Positions 26,109 to 34,300 of a stretch of 64,000 nt of DNA are shown in pieces. The position numbers and the translations under genes were made by a program. The stretch comes from Mycobacterium sp. ACS1612. GTDB taxonomy: Bacteria > Actinomycetota > Actinomycetes > Mycobacteriales > Mycobacteriaceae. Under the pieces are notes generated by a model. It saw only the letters and a list, made by a program, of their open reading frames with translations. It did not search any database and was not told where the DNA came from. Position 1 is the first letter of the stretch; the number at the start of each line of letters is the position of its first letter. The stretch lies in the NCBI RefSeq assembly GCF_001667505.1, contig NZ_LZHZ01000060.1, positions 62,001-126,000 of the forward strand, given 5' to 3'.

Positions 26109-27689
26109 TCAGCGGCTCAGCCCGTGTACCGCTGCGGACAGCTGTCCGTAAACAGACAACTCTGCCCGTAATGGGGCCACGACCAAGTCGTCTGCCACCG
26201 CCTCGACTCGTTGAAGCAGCTCGGAACTGACGCGCTGGCGGCGCCGGGCCGCCCCGACAGCCACGAACGGAGTGATCACCAGTCGCAACACCAATCCCGC
26301 AGCGAGTCCGCCAACCAAAAGTACGGTCGGCCAGGCGAACGGCCCGAGCGAGGGCGCGTCGAGATCGATCTGAAGGTAGGCCAGCACAGCGAGCAGCCCG
26401 AGCCACAGCCCACCGACCAGGGCCGCCCCCAATAGAACCCACTGGATCGCCGCCACAAAACGCCACCACCGCGGCGGCCGATCCATGCCGAGATCCGCCC
26501 CGCCGACAACCCGGTCCAGCGCATCGGGTACGTCCGCTGATCGCGACTTCGCGGCTTCGAGCAGCCGGCGGGTCCACGGCCCAGGAAGCCCCGCCGATGC
26601 ACTGTCGGCGAGCGAACGCACCGCACTGTCCGCTGCCGCCCGCGATGCCGCAGAACTCGAAGGCAACGACGTTCGTCGGAGCAGTTCGGGCTGGCCGCTC
26701 GACTGGCCTACCCCCAAGCGGCGCAATGGATCTGGTCGCAGCTTCCCCACCCAGCGCAGCGGCGGCCAGCCCATGGCGGCCAGTGAGCGTCGCTCATACG
26801 CCCGCCCGACCGCGTCGACCACGGCAGGGACGCCGGCGGCCGCGGCGAATGCGGTCCGCAGCTTTCGCTCCCCATCCCGCAGCGCGGGCTCCGACCGGTG
26901 ACGAGGCACCCACGGCGCCACTTTGGCGGCCATCAGATCCAGATCCGCGCTGACCCGCGCGACCTTCGCGCGGTGGGTAGCAACCGTCGAAGCCAGGAAG
27001 TCATGTAGCTCCGCGGCGCCGTCCGACGTCACCGCTGACGTCGTCAGCACCGGCACACCGGCCAGGCCGTCCTCGATGAGCAGCCGGTGCAGATCGCGGA
27101 TACAAGCCGCTAGGTCAGCGAGGGACAACCGGTCGGACTGATTGAGGACGACGGTTATGACGTCGCGGTGCACGCCCAGTGGCCGCAGGTATGTGTCGTG
27201 CAGCACCGCGTCGGCGTACTTCTGCGGATCGAGGACCCAGACGAACGCGTCGACAAGACGAATCAGACGGTCCACCTCGGCCCGGTGGGACAACTCGATC
27301 GAGTCGTGGTCGGGCAGGTCGAGTAACACCAGCCCCGATAGGTCGGGCGCCGACGACGAATTGTCGTGCTGCCGCTGCCCTATTTCCAGCCAGTCCAGTA
27401 GTTCGGTTGCGCCGTCTTGTCCGAACACCACCGCCTGGGTGGCCGATGTCGTCGGCCGGCGCACCCCAACCGCGGCGAAGGGCTGCCCGCTGACGACGTT
27501 GAAAAGCGACGACTTCCCGCTGCCCGTCGCACCGGCCAGCGCCACCACTGTGTGCTCACCGGACAGCCGCAGCCGAGCCCCGGCCCGCTGGTTCAGGTCG
27601 CGCAGTTCGTCGATCAGTTCATCGGGGAGTCGGCCCGGGCCCAGCGTGGTCAGGGTCGAAAGCGCCGCCAACCGATCGGTGAGCGTCAT
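26109..27689 (-). CDS. dynamin-like/ribosome-type GTPase with two TM helices
   Basis: This is a 526-residue GTPase. The P-loop is AGATGSGKSSLFNVV (residues about 51-65), G3 is LLDLPDHDSIE and G4 is LNQSD. Two hydrophobic helices (about 415-470, WVLLGAALVGGLWLGLLAVL and a following one) would anchor it to the membrane, with a helical C-terminus. The layout resembles YfjP/dynamin-like bacterial GTPases that remodel or monitor membranes. Its ATG overlaps the stop of the second GTPase gene by four bases (ATGA), so the two are translated together and probably form a hetero-oligomer. Confidence 0.85.
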   Translation of the reverse strand: MTLTDRLAALSTLTTLGPGRLPDELIDELRDLNQRAGARLRLSGEHTVVALAGATGSGKSSLFNVVSGQPFAAVGVRRPTTSATQAVVFGQDGATELLDWLEIGQRQHDNSSSAPDLSGLVLLDLPDHDSIELSHRAEVDRLIRLVDAFVWVLDPQKYADAVLHDTYLRPLGVHRDVITVVLNQSDRLSLADLAACIRDLHRLLIEDGLAGVPVLTTSAVTSDGAAELHDFLASTVATHRAKVARVSADLDLMAAKVAPWVPRHRSEPALRDGERKLRTAFAAAAGVPAVVDAVGRAYERRSLAAMGWPPLRWVGKLRPDPLRRLGVGQSSGQPELLRRTSLPSSSAASRAAADSAVRSLADSASAGLPGPWTRRLLEAAKSRSADVPDALDRVVGGADLGMDRPPRWWRFVAAIQWVLLGAALVGGLWLGLLAVLAYLQIDLDAPSLGPFAWPTVLLVGGLAAGLVLRLVITPFVAVGAARRRQRVSSELLQRVEAVADDLVVAPLRAELSVYGQLSAAVHGLSR

Positions 27690-29353
27690 CGCAGTGCCGC
27701 CGCAACTCGTTCGGCCATTGCTCGTAACTCGTCACCCGAGACCATCGACGATGCCGAACCCAACACGGTGTAGTACCTGCCGGCGTCCTGGTCCAACAAT
27801 TCGCCGACGCGAGCCAGCAACTCGTCGCGGGCCTGCCGGGCCAAGCCTCTGACCGCCTGCTCACCGAAGATCGCCTCCAACACCTTCTGGCTGGCTACCG
27901 TCGTGCCGCCTGCCACCGCGATCTCCGCTCCAGTCAACCCGGCGGTCTGGCTGAACACGGCAAGCATCACGACCAGCCCGGCGCCGTTGACGCCGTACGA
28001 CGCCAACCGCGCTCCTGTCCGCTTCGAGGCACCCTCGGTGCGGACGAGTTCGAGCACGAACTGCTCCCAGTCCCGGACCAGCCGCTCGACGGCCTCGCCC
28101 AGCCCGGTCGCCGGCCGGGCCAATTCATCGGTCAACAGCGGAGCTCCGGCCTGGTGGCGTTCCCAGCATCCGTACGCAGACTCGGCAGCGTCCTCGACCG
28201 CGGCCTGCACGACCGCCGCGATGCCGGTCTCCAAAGCCGTACCGAGTTCCTCCACCGGGGTGGGCCGTCCGGTCACGGCGGCCACCATGCGGTCTCGAAT
28301 TCGACCGACCCGCGATTCCAATTTGCGAAGAAGCTCACCCGTCCCCACAACGTCCTGCCAGCGAGTCAGCACCTCCCCGCGAAGTAGTGCACCATCGCGG
28401 ACGGCTTCGTCCACCTGTGCGAGCGCGCTGTCATACGCCGCGGACACGCACGATTCCAGCTGGGTGCGAACGACGGCCTGTTCGTCAGCCGCGTCGGCCA
28501 GCGCGCGTGTACGCGGCGGGAGGCTGTGTAACGCCCCATCCAGCGTGTAGCGGACCACTGTCGCTCGTTGCTCCGCATCGGAAGTCAGGCTCGCCAACCA
28601 CTGACGGATCGGCGCAATCGCCTTCTCCTTCAACCGACCGTCGCGAAGGGACTGCTCGATGACGACAAACAACGGTGCGCCACCCAGGCCGCTGGCCGCG
28701 AGCATGTCCGACAAGTGGCCGCTCACATCCCTCACCGCCTCGGGTGGACAGCGGTCAAGCACGATCGCGATCGCCGTGCCCCTTTCTCGCGCGGTGTGAA
28801 GCAGTTGCCAGGGCACGGCGTCGGCGTACCGGGCCGCAGTTGTCAGGAAGATCCACAGATCGGCAGCGGCCAGCAGAGTGGCGGCGAGTTCGCGGTTGGA
28901 GCTCACGACGCTGTCGATATCCGGGGCGTCGAGCAGAGCAATGCCTGGGCCGATGCCCGGGTGCGGCGCAAGTCGCAGACCGTCCGGGCCCGAGGTGCGG
29001 GGAAGTTGCGGCAGAATGCGGTCGTCGGTGAACCACTTCAAGTCGGAGGGGTGGCACACGATGACCGGGCCCCGGGTGGTCGGTCGCAGCACTCCTGCCT
29101 GGCTCACATCGGCGCCGACAAGCGAGTTGATCAGCGTCGACTTCCCGGCGCCCGTTGAGCCGCCGACCACTGCCAGCAGAGGAGCGTCGATGCTGCGCAG
29201 CCGGGGAATTAGATAGTCATTCAGCTGGTTGGTCAACTCGCCTCGGTCGCGCTCGGACTGCGAAGCCGACGGCGAGGGCAGTGGAAACGCCGTTCGCTCC
29301 AGCACCGCGCTCAGTCCAGTCACGACGGCGACCAGGTCGCTGGCAGCCTTCAT
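27686..29353 (-). CDS. dynamin-like GTPase
   Basis: This roughly 555-residue GTPase has the P-loop VVGGSTGAGKSTLINSLVG, G3 LLDAPDIDSV and a G4-like VLDRCPPEAV, in which the usual NKxD is degenerate. The rest is helical with a short hydrophobic stretch (YGVNGAGLVVMLAVFSQTAG) near residue 480 that may insert in the membrane. It lies directly upstream of and overlaps the other GTPase, an arrangement known for bacterial dynamin pairs. The ATG at 29353 is uncertain; in-frame GTG 29356 or a TTG further upstream are possible. Confidence 0.82.
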   Translation of the reverse strand: MKAASDLVAVVTGLSAVLERTAFPLPSPSASQSERDRGELTNQLNDYLIPRLRSIDAPLLAVVGGSTGAGKSTLINSLVGADVSQAGVLRPTTRGPVIVCHPSDLKWFTDDRILPQLPRTSGPDGLRLAPHPGIGPGIALLDAPDIDSVVSSNRELAATLLAAADLWIFLTTAARYADAVPWQLLHTARERGTAIAIVLDRCPPEAVRDVSGHLSDMLAASGLGGAPLFVVIEQSLRDGRLKEKAIAPIRQWLASLTSDAEQRATVVRYTLDGALHSLPPRTRALADAADEQAVVRTQLESCVSAAYDSALAQVDEAVRDGALLRGEVLTRWQDVVGTGELLRKLESRVGRIRDRMVAAVTGRPTPVEELGTALETGIAAVVQAAVEDAAESAYGCWERHQAGAPLLTDELARPATGLGEAVERLVRDWEQFVLELVRTEGASKRTGARLASYGVNGAGLVVMLAVFSQTAGLTGAEIAVAGGTTVASQKVLEAIFGEQAVRGLARQARDELLARVGELLDQDAGRYYTVLGSASSMVSGDELRAMAERVAAALR

Positions 29354-29415
29354 CACTTCAGCCTGCCCCAGATGGACCGCCAAGACCGGCGGGTTGCCCA
29401 AGCCTGTTGACGGGG

Positions 29416-30015
29416 TTACTGGCGTATCAGCTCGGACAGGTCCTCGATCGTGCGGTATGCGACTGCTGTCCACCCCGCACGGCGCGCTGCCTCCACGTTG
29501 TCTTCGCCATCATCCGCGAACCGAATCTGTGCTCGCGGCACGGACAGTTCCGCCGAAACCTCTTCATACACAGCGGGATTCGGCTTGTTCGCGGACAGTC
29601 GATGACAGAAGAACAAGCGATCGAAGAGTGCGAATACCTCCGGATACAGCCGCGTCAGCACCTCCTCCTCCAGCGGCCCGTTGTTGGTGAAAACACCACG
29701 GGGCACAGCTGTTTGGCTGACCAGCGCCACGACATCCTCGGCCGGTTTGAACGCGCTGCACCACGCGATGTCGAGGTTCTCATCGGACCCGGAGTAGCCC
29801 ATGATGGTGCGCACCTGCACACGCACCTCTGCCGCGGTCGGATATCTGCCGGAGTCCGCGTCGGCACTGAATCCCGAATCCCACAATGCTTCTTTCACCT
29901 GCTGCGCCGAGCGGCCGAACAGCTCACCCAGCCGATCAACGCGATGCTCGTCGTCGAAGTCGAACAGCACGCCACCCAGATCGAGGAGCAGCACATAATC
30001 ACCCTCATCGGACAC
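29416..30015 (-). CDS. HAD-superfamily hydrolase
   Basis: This is a 199-residue haloacid-dehalogenase-type hydrolase. Motif I is LLLDLGGVLFDFD, where the first Asp is the nucleophile and the second catalytic Asp of D-x-D is replaced by Gly (DLGG), as in several HAD subgroups. Motif II is GVFTNNGP, motif III the Lys in LSANKPNPAVY, and motif IV FADDGEDNVEAA. It would remove phosphate from a small molecule. The GTG at 30015 is selected because the fold begins ten residues later. It is divergent from the response regulator gene, and the GTPase operon lies 62 bases downstream. Confidence 0.85.
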   Translation of the reverse strand: MSDEGDYVLLLDLGGVLFDFDDEHRVDRLGELFGRSAQQVKEALWDSGFSADADSGRYPTAAEVRVQVRTIMGYSGSDENLDIAWCSAFKPAEDVVALVSQTAVPRGVFTNNGPLEEEVLTRLYPEVFALFDRLFFCHRLSANKPNPAVYEEVSAELSVPRAQIRFADDGEDNVEAARRAGWTAVAYRTIEDLSELIRQ

Positions 30016-30038
30016 GCCTTCGACGGTAGTCAGTGATT

Positions 30039-30067
30039 CACCCTTAAGGAGGGTGGAACGACACCCT
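30039..30067. promoter_or_regulatory. CACCCT/AGGGTG operator array before the response regulator
   Basis: The hexamer CACCCT occurs at 30039-30044 and 30062-30067, and its complement AGGGTG at 30050-30055. The right-hand pair, AGGGTG-N6-CACCCT, is an 18-bp palindrome ending 21 bases before the regulator ATG. The same palindrome with the same spacer length recurs at 30791 before the STAS gene. Confidence 0.6.
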
Positions 30068-30088
30068 TCGGTAGCTAGTCTCAAGAGA

Positions 30089-30757
30089 ATGGCCTCGCGC
30101 GCAAATGGCCCGATCACCGTGGCGATCGTCGATGACTACGACGTGGTGCTTATGGGGGTGGCCAAAATGTTCGACCGGTACCGCGACCGTGTCGTCGTCG
30201 CCGAGTTGGATTCAAACGAGCCTGTCGTTGACGCCGTCGACATTGTCCTCTACGACTCGTTCGCCCAACCCGAGTCTGATCACGACGAGATTGCCGTCTT
30301 GGTTGCCAACCCGCGCGCACGCCGAGTCGTCGTCTACACCTGGAACTTTCATCCGGACCTCATCGCCAGTGCCCGGCAGAAGGGAGCGCACGGTTACATC
30401 TCGAAGACACTCCCGGCGCGGGAGTTGGTGGCCGCCCTCGAGGCGATACATGCCGGCGAGACGGTGATAAGTAGTCCGCCGGCGCGGCCGCGAAGCGCCA
30501 TCGGGCTCGACTGGCCCGGCCGTGGCGAAGGGCTCAGCGATCGGGAATCGGAGATCCTTGCGCTCATCACGCAGGGCAAGAGCAACGCTGAGATCGCCGC
30601 GCTGACATATCTCAGCCCCAACACCGTGAAGTCTTACATCCGCGCGATCTACCGCAAGATCGGAGTCGGCAGCCGGACCCGCGCAGTCCTGTGGGGCGTG
30701 GAGCATGGCTTCACGCCTGACCATCACCGAATCGAACATTGGCGCGGTGGGCCCTAG
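30089..30757 (+). CDS. NarL/LuxR-family response regulator
   Basis: This is a 222-residue response regulator. The receiver starts TVAIVDDYDVVLMGVAKMF with the acidic pair, and DIVLYDSF holds the probable phosphoacceptor Asp. The LuxR-type HTH is at about residues 150-205 (GLSDRESEILALITQGKSNA, then LSPNTVKSYIRAIYRKIG). No histidine kinase is adjacent. The ATG at 30089 is preferred over 30053. Two copies of one palindrome, before this gene and before the STAS gene, make autoregulation and control of the STAS gene plausible. Confidence 0.9.
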   Translation: MASRANGPITVAIVDDYDVVLMGVAKMFDRYRDRVVVAELDSNEPVVDAVDIVLYDSFAQPESDHDEIAVLVANPRARRVVVYTWNFHPDLIASARQKGAHGYISKTLPARELVAALEAIHAGETVISSPPARPRSAIGLDWPGRGEGLSDRESEILALITQGKSNAEIAALTYLSPNTVKSYIRAIYRKIGVGSRTRAVLWGVEHGFTPDHHRIEHWRGGP

Positions 30758-30790
30758 GCGGCTCCTTCGGCGGCCAGAAATACCTCCTAA

Positions 30791-30808
30791 AGGGTGTAAC
30801 CGCACCCT
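30791..30808. promoter_or_regulatory. AGGGTG-N6-CACCCT palindrome before the STAS gene
   Basis: AGGGTGTAACCGCACCCT has perfect 6-bp arms and repeats the site at 30050-30067 (AGGGTGGAACGACACCCT) with the same N6 spacer and a shared AAC in the centre. It lies in the 149-base gap between the response regulator and STAS genes. Confidence 0.6.
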
Positions 30809-30906
30809 CCCAACGGGAGTTGACTGGTATCAGTGTCGAGCAACCGTTCGACCGCCACCGGTTTCCCCCGCTGACTCGGCGCGCGAAACCAGAAGGGCTC
30901 GCAGCC

Positions 30907-31335
30907 ATGGTCGTGGTCAGAATGGTCAAGAGGCGCTCCCCAGTGTCCGATCGCGGCGCCGAAAGGTTCCCGTCAACCGCCTCCGCAGTTCGTGGCGAAT
31001 TCGAAATACGGGAAAGTTGGATCGACCGGATCGTGGTGTTGTCGGTGTGCGATGCGGTCGACCTGCTTAGCGCAGCACGCTTCACCGAGGCGATCGGCGA
31101 CGCACTCGCAAAGACGCCTGCCGGCATCATCGTTGACCTCACGGATGTGAACTTCCTGGCCTCTATCGGAATGAGCGTTCTGGTCGAGGCTCGAGAGCAG
31201 GCGAGTTGCATATCGGCCCGATTCGGGGTGGTGGCCGAAGGGGCTGCCACCCGCAGGCCGCTGAAACTGCTCGGAATCGACGCCATCGTGCCGCTCTACG
31301 CCACGCTCGACGACGCGCTACGCAATTTTCGTTGA
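30907..31335 (+). CDS. STAS-domain protein (anti-sigma factor antagonist type)
   Basis: This is a 142-residue protein whose C-terminal 105 residues form a STAS domain: VVLSVCDAVDLLSAARFTEA, GIIVDLTDVNFLASIGMSVL and GIDAIVPLYATLDDAL. The D-x-SxG-type segment (FLASIGMS) is where SpoIIAA-type antagonists are phosphorylated on Ser. It probably binds an anti-sigma factor encoded elsewhere. The ATG at 30907 follows AGAAGGG; GTG 30943 is an alternative that removes a basic N-terminus. The gene ends before a strong terminator. Confidence 0.85.
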   Translation: MVVVRMVKRRSPVSDRGAERFPSTASAVRGEFEIRESWIDRIVVLSVCDAVDLLSAARFTEAIGDALAKTPAGIIVDLTDVNFLASIGMSVLVEAREQASCISARFGVVAEGAATRRPLKLLGIDAIVPLYATLDDALRNFR

Positions 31336-31347
31336 TGGAAAGAGAAG

Positions 31348-31372
31348 AGGCCAGAGCTCGTGTCTCTGGCCT
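31348..31372 (+). terminator. hairpin terminator after the STAS gene
   Basis: AGGCCAGAG and CTCTGGCCT form a perfect 9-bp stem around a 7-base loop, 12 bases after the STAS stop. No U-run follows, which is usual for mycobacterial terminators. Confidence 0.75.
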
Positions 31373-31496
31373 GCATCTGAAGTTGTGGAGCTAACTGTCA
31401 TATTCACAGTGTCTTCCGTCTTGTCCAGTACGCCTTTTCATCCGCAGTGGAGACAAGGAATGTCTTCCTTCTCGACCACTTTCCGACCTCGGTAGA

Positions 31497-32441
31497 TCAC
31501 TCGGGCACCGAGACTCCGCCGATCGCGCACCACTCCGCGAGCGCGTCTCGCAGGCGGTCCTGCACACACGCCTCCGACACGTTCGCGTACCGCGCCAGAG
31601 CGAGGAGGTGGATCCGAGTCGCAAACGCTGCGAGCGCGGTCACCTTGGCGGTAGTGCGCGGCGACGAGTGCAACGCGGTGGTCCGCACGCCGTTCACGGT
31701 TCGGCCAGTGAAAATGGACTCCGAGACGCCCGCGTGCTGGAAGCGGCTGTGCGTCGCAGCCGAGAGCAGTGTGTACGGCAGGCCCGACTGCTGGCCGAGC
31801 CCTGCCGCTTCGAACATGTCCCGCACAACGGCGGTCTCCGACGGCGGCTTCACCTTGCTCCCCTGGTCGGAACGGACCAAGTACGGAGCCTCCCAGTCCT
31901 TCGCGCCCTGCTTACGTTCGGAACGCAGACCAGCAGTCACTCCGACTGCCACGAGATCGACTGTGCGCGCATCGATCTCCGCGCGCGCATCCGGGTCGCT
32001 GAAGTCCCATGGAGTGCGGTAGAGGGCATCCAGCTCCTCGTTCAGGTAGCGCTGCAGTCGCTCCTCCCGCGTCGCACCGCCGAGGATGAACCACGCCTTC
32101 GCGGCTGTCACGGCGCACGTCCGCGCCAACGGGAACGGCGAGAAGTACACCTTCGGCGCCGGCAACAGCGCTGCAATCCCGTAGTGCAAGTCACACTGCG
32201 CCCCGATGGCGCGGATCTGACTCCCGGACAGGCCGGTCAACGCGTCCTTTATCCGTATGCCGCGGTGCTGTTCATCGGCCGCGTGGTCGCGTAGAGCGTC
32301 ACTCCCGACCGAGAACGGATACGCGAGTTCGTCCCTGAGCAGATCCTCCACCGCGGTGACGAACCGGAAGACTGTGTCAGCGAGGTCGGTGTACGGATCG
32401 AGCGGGACGCCTGGCGTGTGGTTCGTCGTGTTCTGAGTCAT
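31497..32441 (-). CDS. hypothetical helical protein, island cargo
   Basis: This is a 314-residue protein starting at ATG 32441 (MTQNTTNH); the ORF also allows 32459. It is predominantly helical with no signal peptide or TM segment. The segment YTLLSAATHSRFQHAG near residue 235 recalls helical actinobacterial proteins with a conserved LS-x3-H motif, and a C-terminal helix carries AEWCAIGG. I recognise no named family. It follows the AlbA_2-type gene on the same strand after 84 bases and is probably co-transcribed with it, so the two may act together. Confidence 0.7.
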   Translation of the reverse strand: MTQNTTNHTPGVPLDPYTDLADTVFRFVTAVEDLLRDELAYPFSVGSDALRDHAADEQHRGIRIKDALTGLSGSQIRAIGAQCDLHYGIAALLPAPKVYFSPFPLARTCAVTAAKAWFILGGATREERLQRYLNEELDALYRTPWDFSDPDARAEIDARTVDLVAVGVTAGLRSERKQGAKDWEAPYLVRSDQGSKVKPPSETAVVRDMFEAAGLGQQSGLPYTLLSAATHSRFQHAGVSESIFTGRTVNGVRTTALHSSPRTTAKVTALAAFATRIHLLALARYANVSEACVQDRLRDALAEWCAIGGVSVPE

Positions 32442-32525
32442 GTGCCGAACCGTACACATCGGGGGTGCACGGAACCGTTCACTCGACCTTGGCGTGATGG
32501 CCGATACTTGAGCAGCATCACGGCC

Positions 32526-33773
32526 CTATGTCTCCGTCGGATCGGGATCCGTGATCACGTGCAGATAGGTGATCCCGCCCTGGTTGACGCAGTCCTGCGC
32601 GAGCTCGTGCACCTGTTGATGAAACTCCGCGTCAGAGGCGGCCGCATTGATCGTAGACCGCACTGGCGTGTAGCTCGAAAGCGGTGTCGAGACACCGTCA
32701 TACGTGAATCCGTGTCCGTCGACGGTCAATATCGTGAGCGGATGTGCGCCCGTCCATGCGACTCCGACGCACACGCCGTACTCCCCGTGGTGCAGCCCGG
32801 CGGCTGTCGCGCGGATAAGGGCGGCGAAATCCGCGACGGCCGCTTCGATGGCGCGGCTCTCGACCTCCCAGCCCTCGAACTTGCTGTCGCCTCCGCTCCG
32901 GTGCCCTCCGACGGCGGCCGCCAGGGTGACCGAGCCATCGTGGTGCACGCTCACCCACGCCTCCCGCCACCGTGAACTGTCGCCGGTGGCGTTGTTGGGA
33001 GCGACCCACCGTCGCAGACCCGGCCTCGGGTTGAGGCGGTCGATGTTCCCGAGCGGGTGCATGCCTTTGCGGTTCGAGTAGCTGAGCGCGATCTTCTCCG
33101 CCTGCCCGAAGATCGCTTGCGCTTCTTCACGTGTGGGACGAACGAGCGTCCCCGGTAGACGTGGATGCGCGACCGCGGTCAGCCAGGCGCGGTTCGCGGT
33201 GTCACGGCCCGATGTGGCCTCGGCGTACAACGAGTCGATCGCCTCGTTGGACCTGCGCTGCTCATCGAAGCGTGCCCGGTACGTGGCTTCGATCTGCCGT
33301 TCCTTCATCCATACGGTGTCGGCGTTGTTCCGGATCGGGGCACCGAAGTACTCGCCGCGGTAGATCAGGTGAGGGCCGTCCACACTGGCGGGAACGATGA
33401 CCGCAACCGCACGGGGATTGCTGCCCAGCTGGTGGATCTCGAGTCCGAACACCGGCGGTGTGATCGCTGTGATCGCAGCGCTGTGGATAGCTCGCTGGTG
33501 GACTTCGCTTAGGTCCCCGGTGTCCTTGCGGCCGGTCGCAGCCTTCTGGTCCTCCTCCACCCCGTACACGATCATGCCGCCGCCACTATTCGCCATGGCC
33601 GCGATGTCCTTGGGGAAGTCGGTCTGTGGGAGGCCCTTCGCGGGCGAGAGCTCGGACTTCCAGTCGAGGTCGTCCGTCTCGACGACGCCCGCTGTGATTG
33701 CGGCATCGAGGATCTCATCGGTCAGTGCGCTCGGCGCGAGACCGAGACTACGGTGCAGGGCGGTGAAACTCAC
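32526..33773 (-). CDS. AlbA_2 (Schlafen-type) domain protein, island cargo
   Basis: This is a 415-residue protein with an N-terminal AlbA_2/Schlafen-like domain (about residues 40-180). WKSELSP is the conserved E-x-K/E-type start, DIAAMANSGGGMIVYGVEED the hallmark N-x-G-G-x2-x-G segment, and GPHLIYRGEYFGAPIRNN the closing strand with the R-x-G motif. AlbA_2 domains bind nucleic acids, and Schlafen relatives cleave tRNA; several occur in defence loci. The C-terminal 230 residues match no family I know. The GTG at 33773 is chosen because the frame upstream is arginine-rich and unlike a protein; ATG 33803 is possible. Confidence 0.8.
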   Translation of the reverse strand: MSFTALHRSLGLAPSALTDEILDAAITAGVVETDDLDWKSELSPAKGLPQTDFPKDIAAMANSGGGMIVYGVEEDQKAATGRKDTGDLSEVHQRAIHSAAITAITPPVFGLEIHQLGSNPRAVAVIVPASVDGPHLIYRGEYFGAPIRNNADTVWMKERQIEATYRARFDEQRRSNEAIDSLYAEATSGRDTANRAWLTAVAHPRLPGTLVRPTREEAQAIFGQAEKIALSYSNRKGMHPLGNIDRLNPRPGLRRWVAPNNATGDSSRWREAWVSVHHDGSVTLAAAVGGHRSGGDSKFEGWEVESRAIEAAVADFAALIRATAAGLHHGEYGVCVGVAWTGAHPLTILTVDGHGFTYDGVSTPLSSYTPVRSTINAAASDAEFHQQVHELAQDCVNQGGITYLHVITDPDPTET

Positions 33774-34043
33774 CGGACAAGGGTAGGCACTTGTCGACCA
33801 CATTCTTCGGCGCAGCCGAGGGCGAGTCTGGAACCGTTTGGCACGCCGCGGCGACCAACATGACGAATGCCAGACGATCTGCCTGCCGGCCTGCCCTCCC
33901 AGCCCGCGGACTGAACGTTGCGTGAGCGGACCTAGCACCGCTTCCTACGGGGACCGGCGCGCGGACTATGGCGGAGCTGACGCGGTGGCTGTGAAGCGTC
34001 CTACCGGCGAAGATGTCGCTCGCCCGGAGTAGCTTCCCTCACC
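33774..34043. other. divergent promoter region in the cargo
   Basis: About 270 bases between the AlbA_2-type gene and the helicase scrap, with no supported gene. It should hold the promoter of the AlbA_2 gene. I see no strong palindrome in it. Confidence 0.4.
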
Positions 34044-34184
34044 ATGCCGGCCTTCACCGACCTCGTCGCAACCCTTGCCGCGGATCCTAGCGTGCGTGGC
34101 AGGCAGTTCGAGCACGGCGAGATCCCGGAACGCGGACAGCGGAGAAAGACTACGGCCAGCTGCTCGATGCATGCACGGGACTAG
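34044..34184 (+). pseudogene. possible N-terminal scrap of a restriction-type helicase
   Basis: From ATG 34044 the frame reads MPAFTDLVATLAADPSVRGR then QFEHGEIPERG before a stop. FTDLVATLA-x4-VRG-x-QFE resembles the first residues of very large restriction endonuclease-helicase proteins. Nothing of the nuclease or helicase body follows. If correct, a deletion removed the gene and left its start. The 116 bases from here to 34300 include another short open stretch in the frame of the next gene, closed by a TGA just before its ATG. Confidence 0.3.
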
Positions 34185-34300
34185 CGCACCCGGCGCGCGG
34201 AGCACCGACACGACACGCTGGAACCAGCGCAAGGCTGTGCGCAACGCCTACAGTCACCGACGTGCTCACCAAGGTGACACCCCCCCAGCAGGTCTGACCG

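Noticed and set aside
28154..28387. Small gene within the second GTPase
   Set aside because: Antisense short frame without support.
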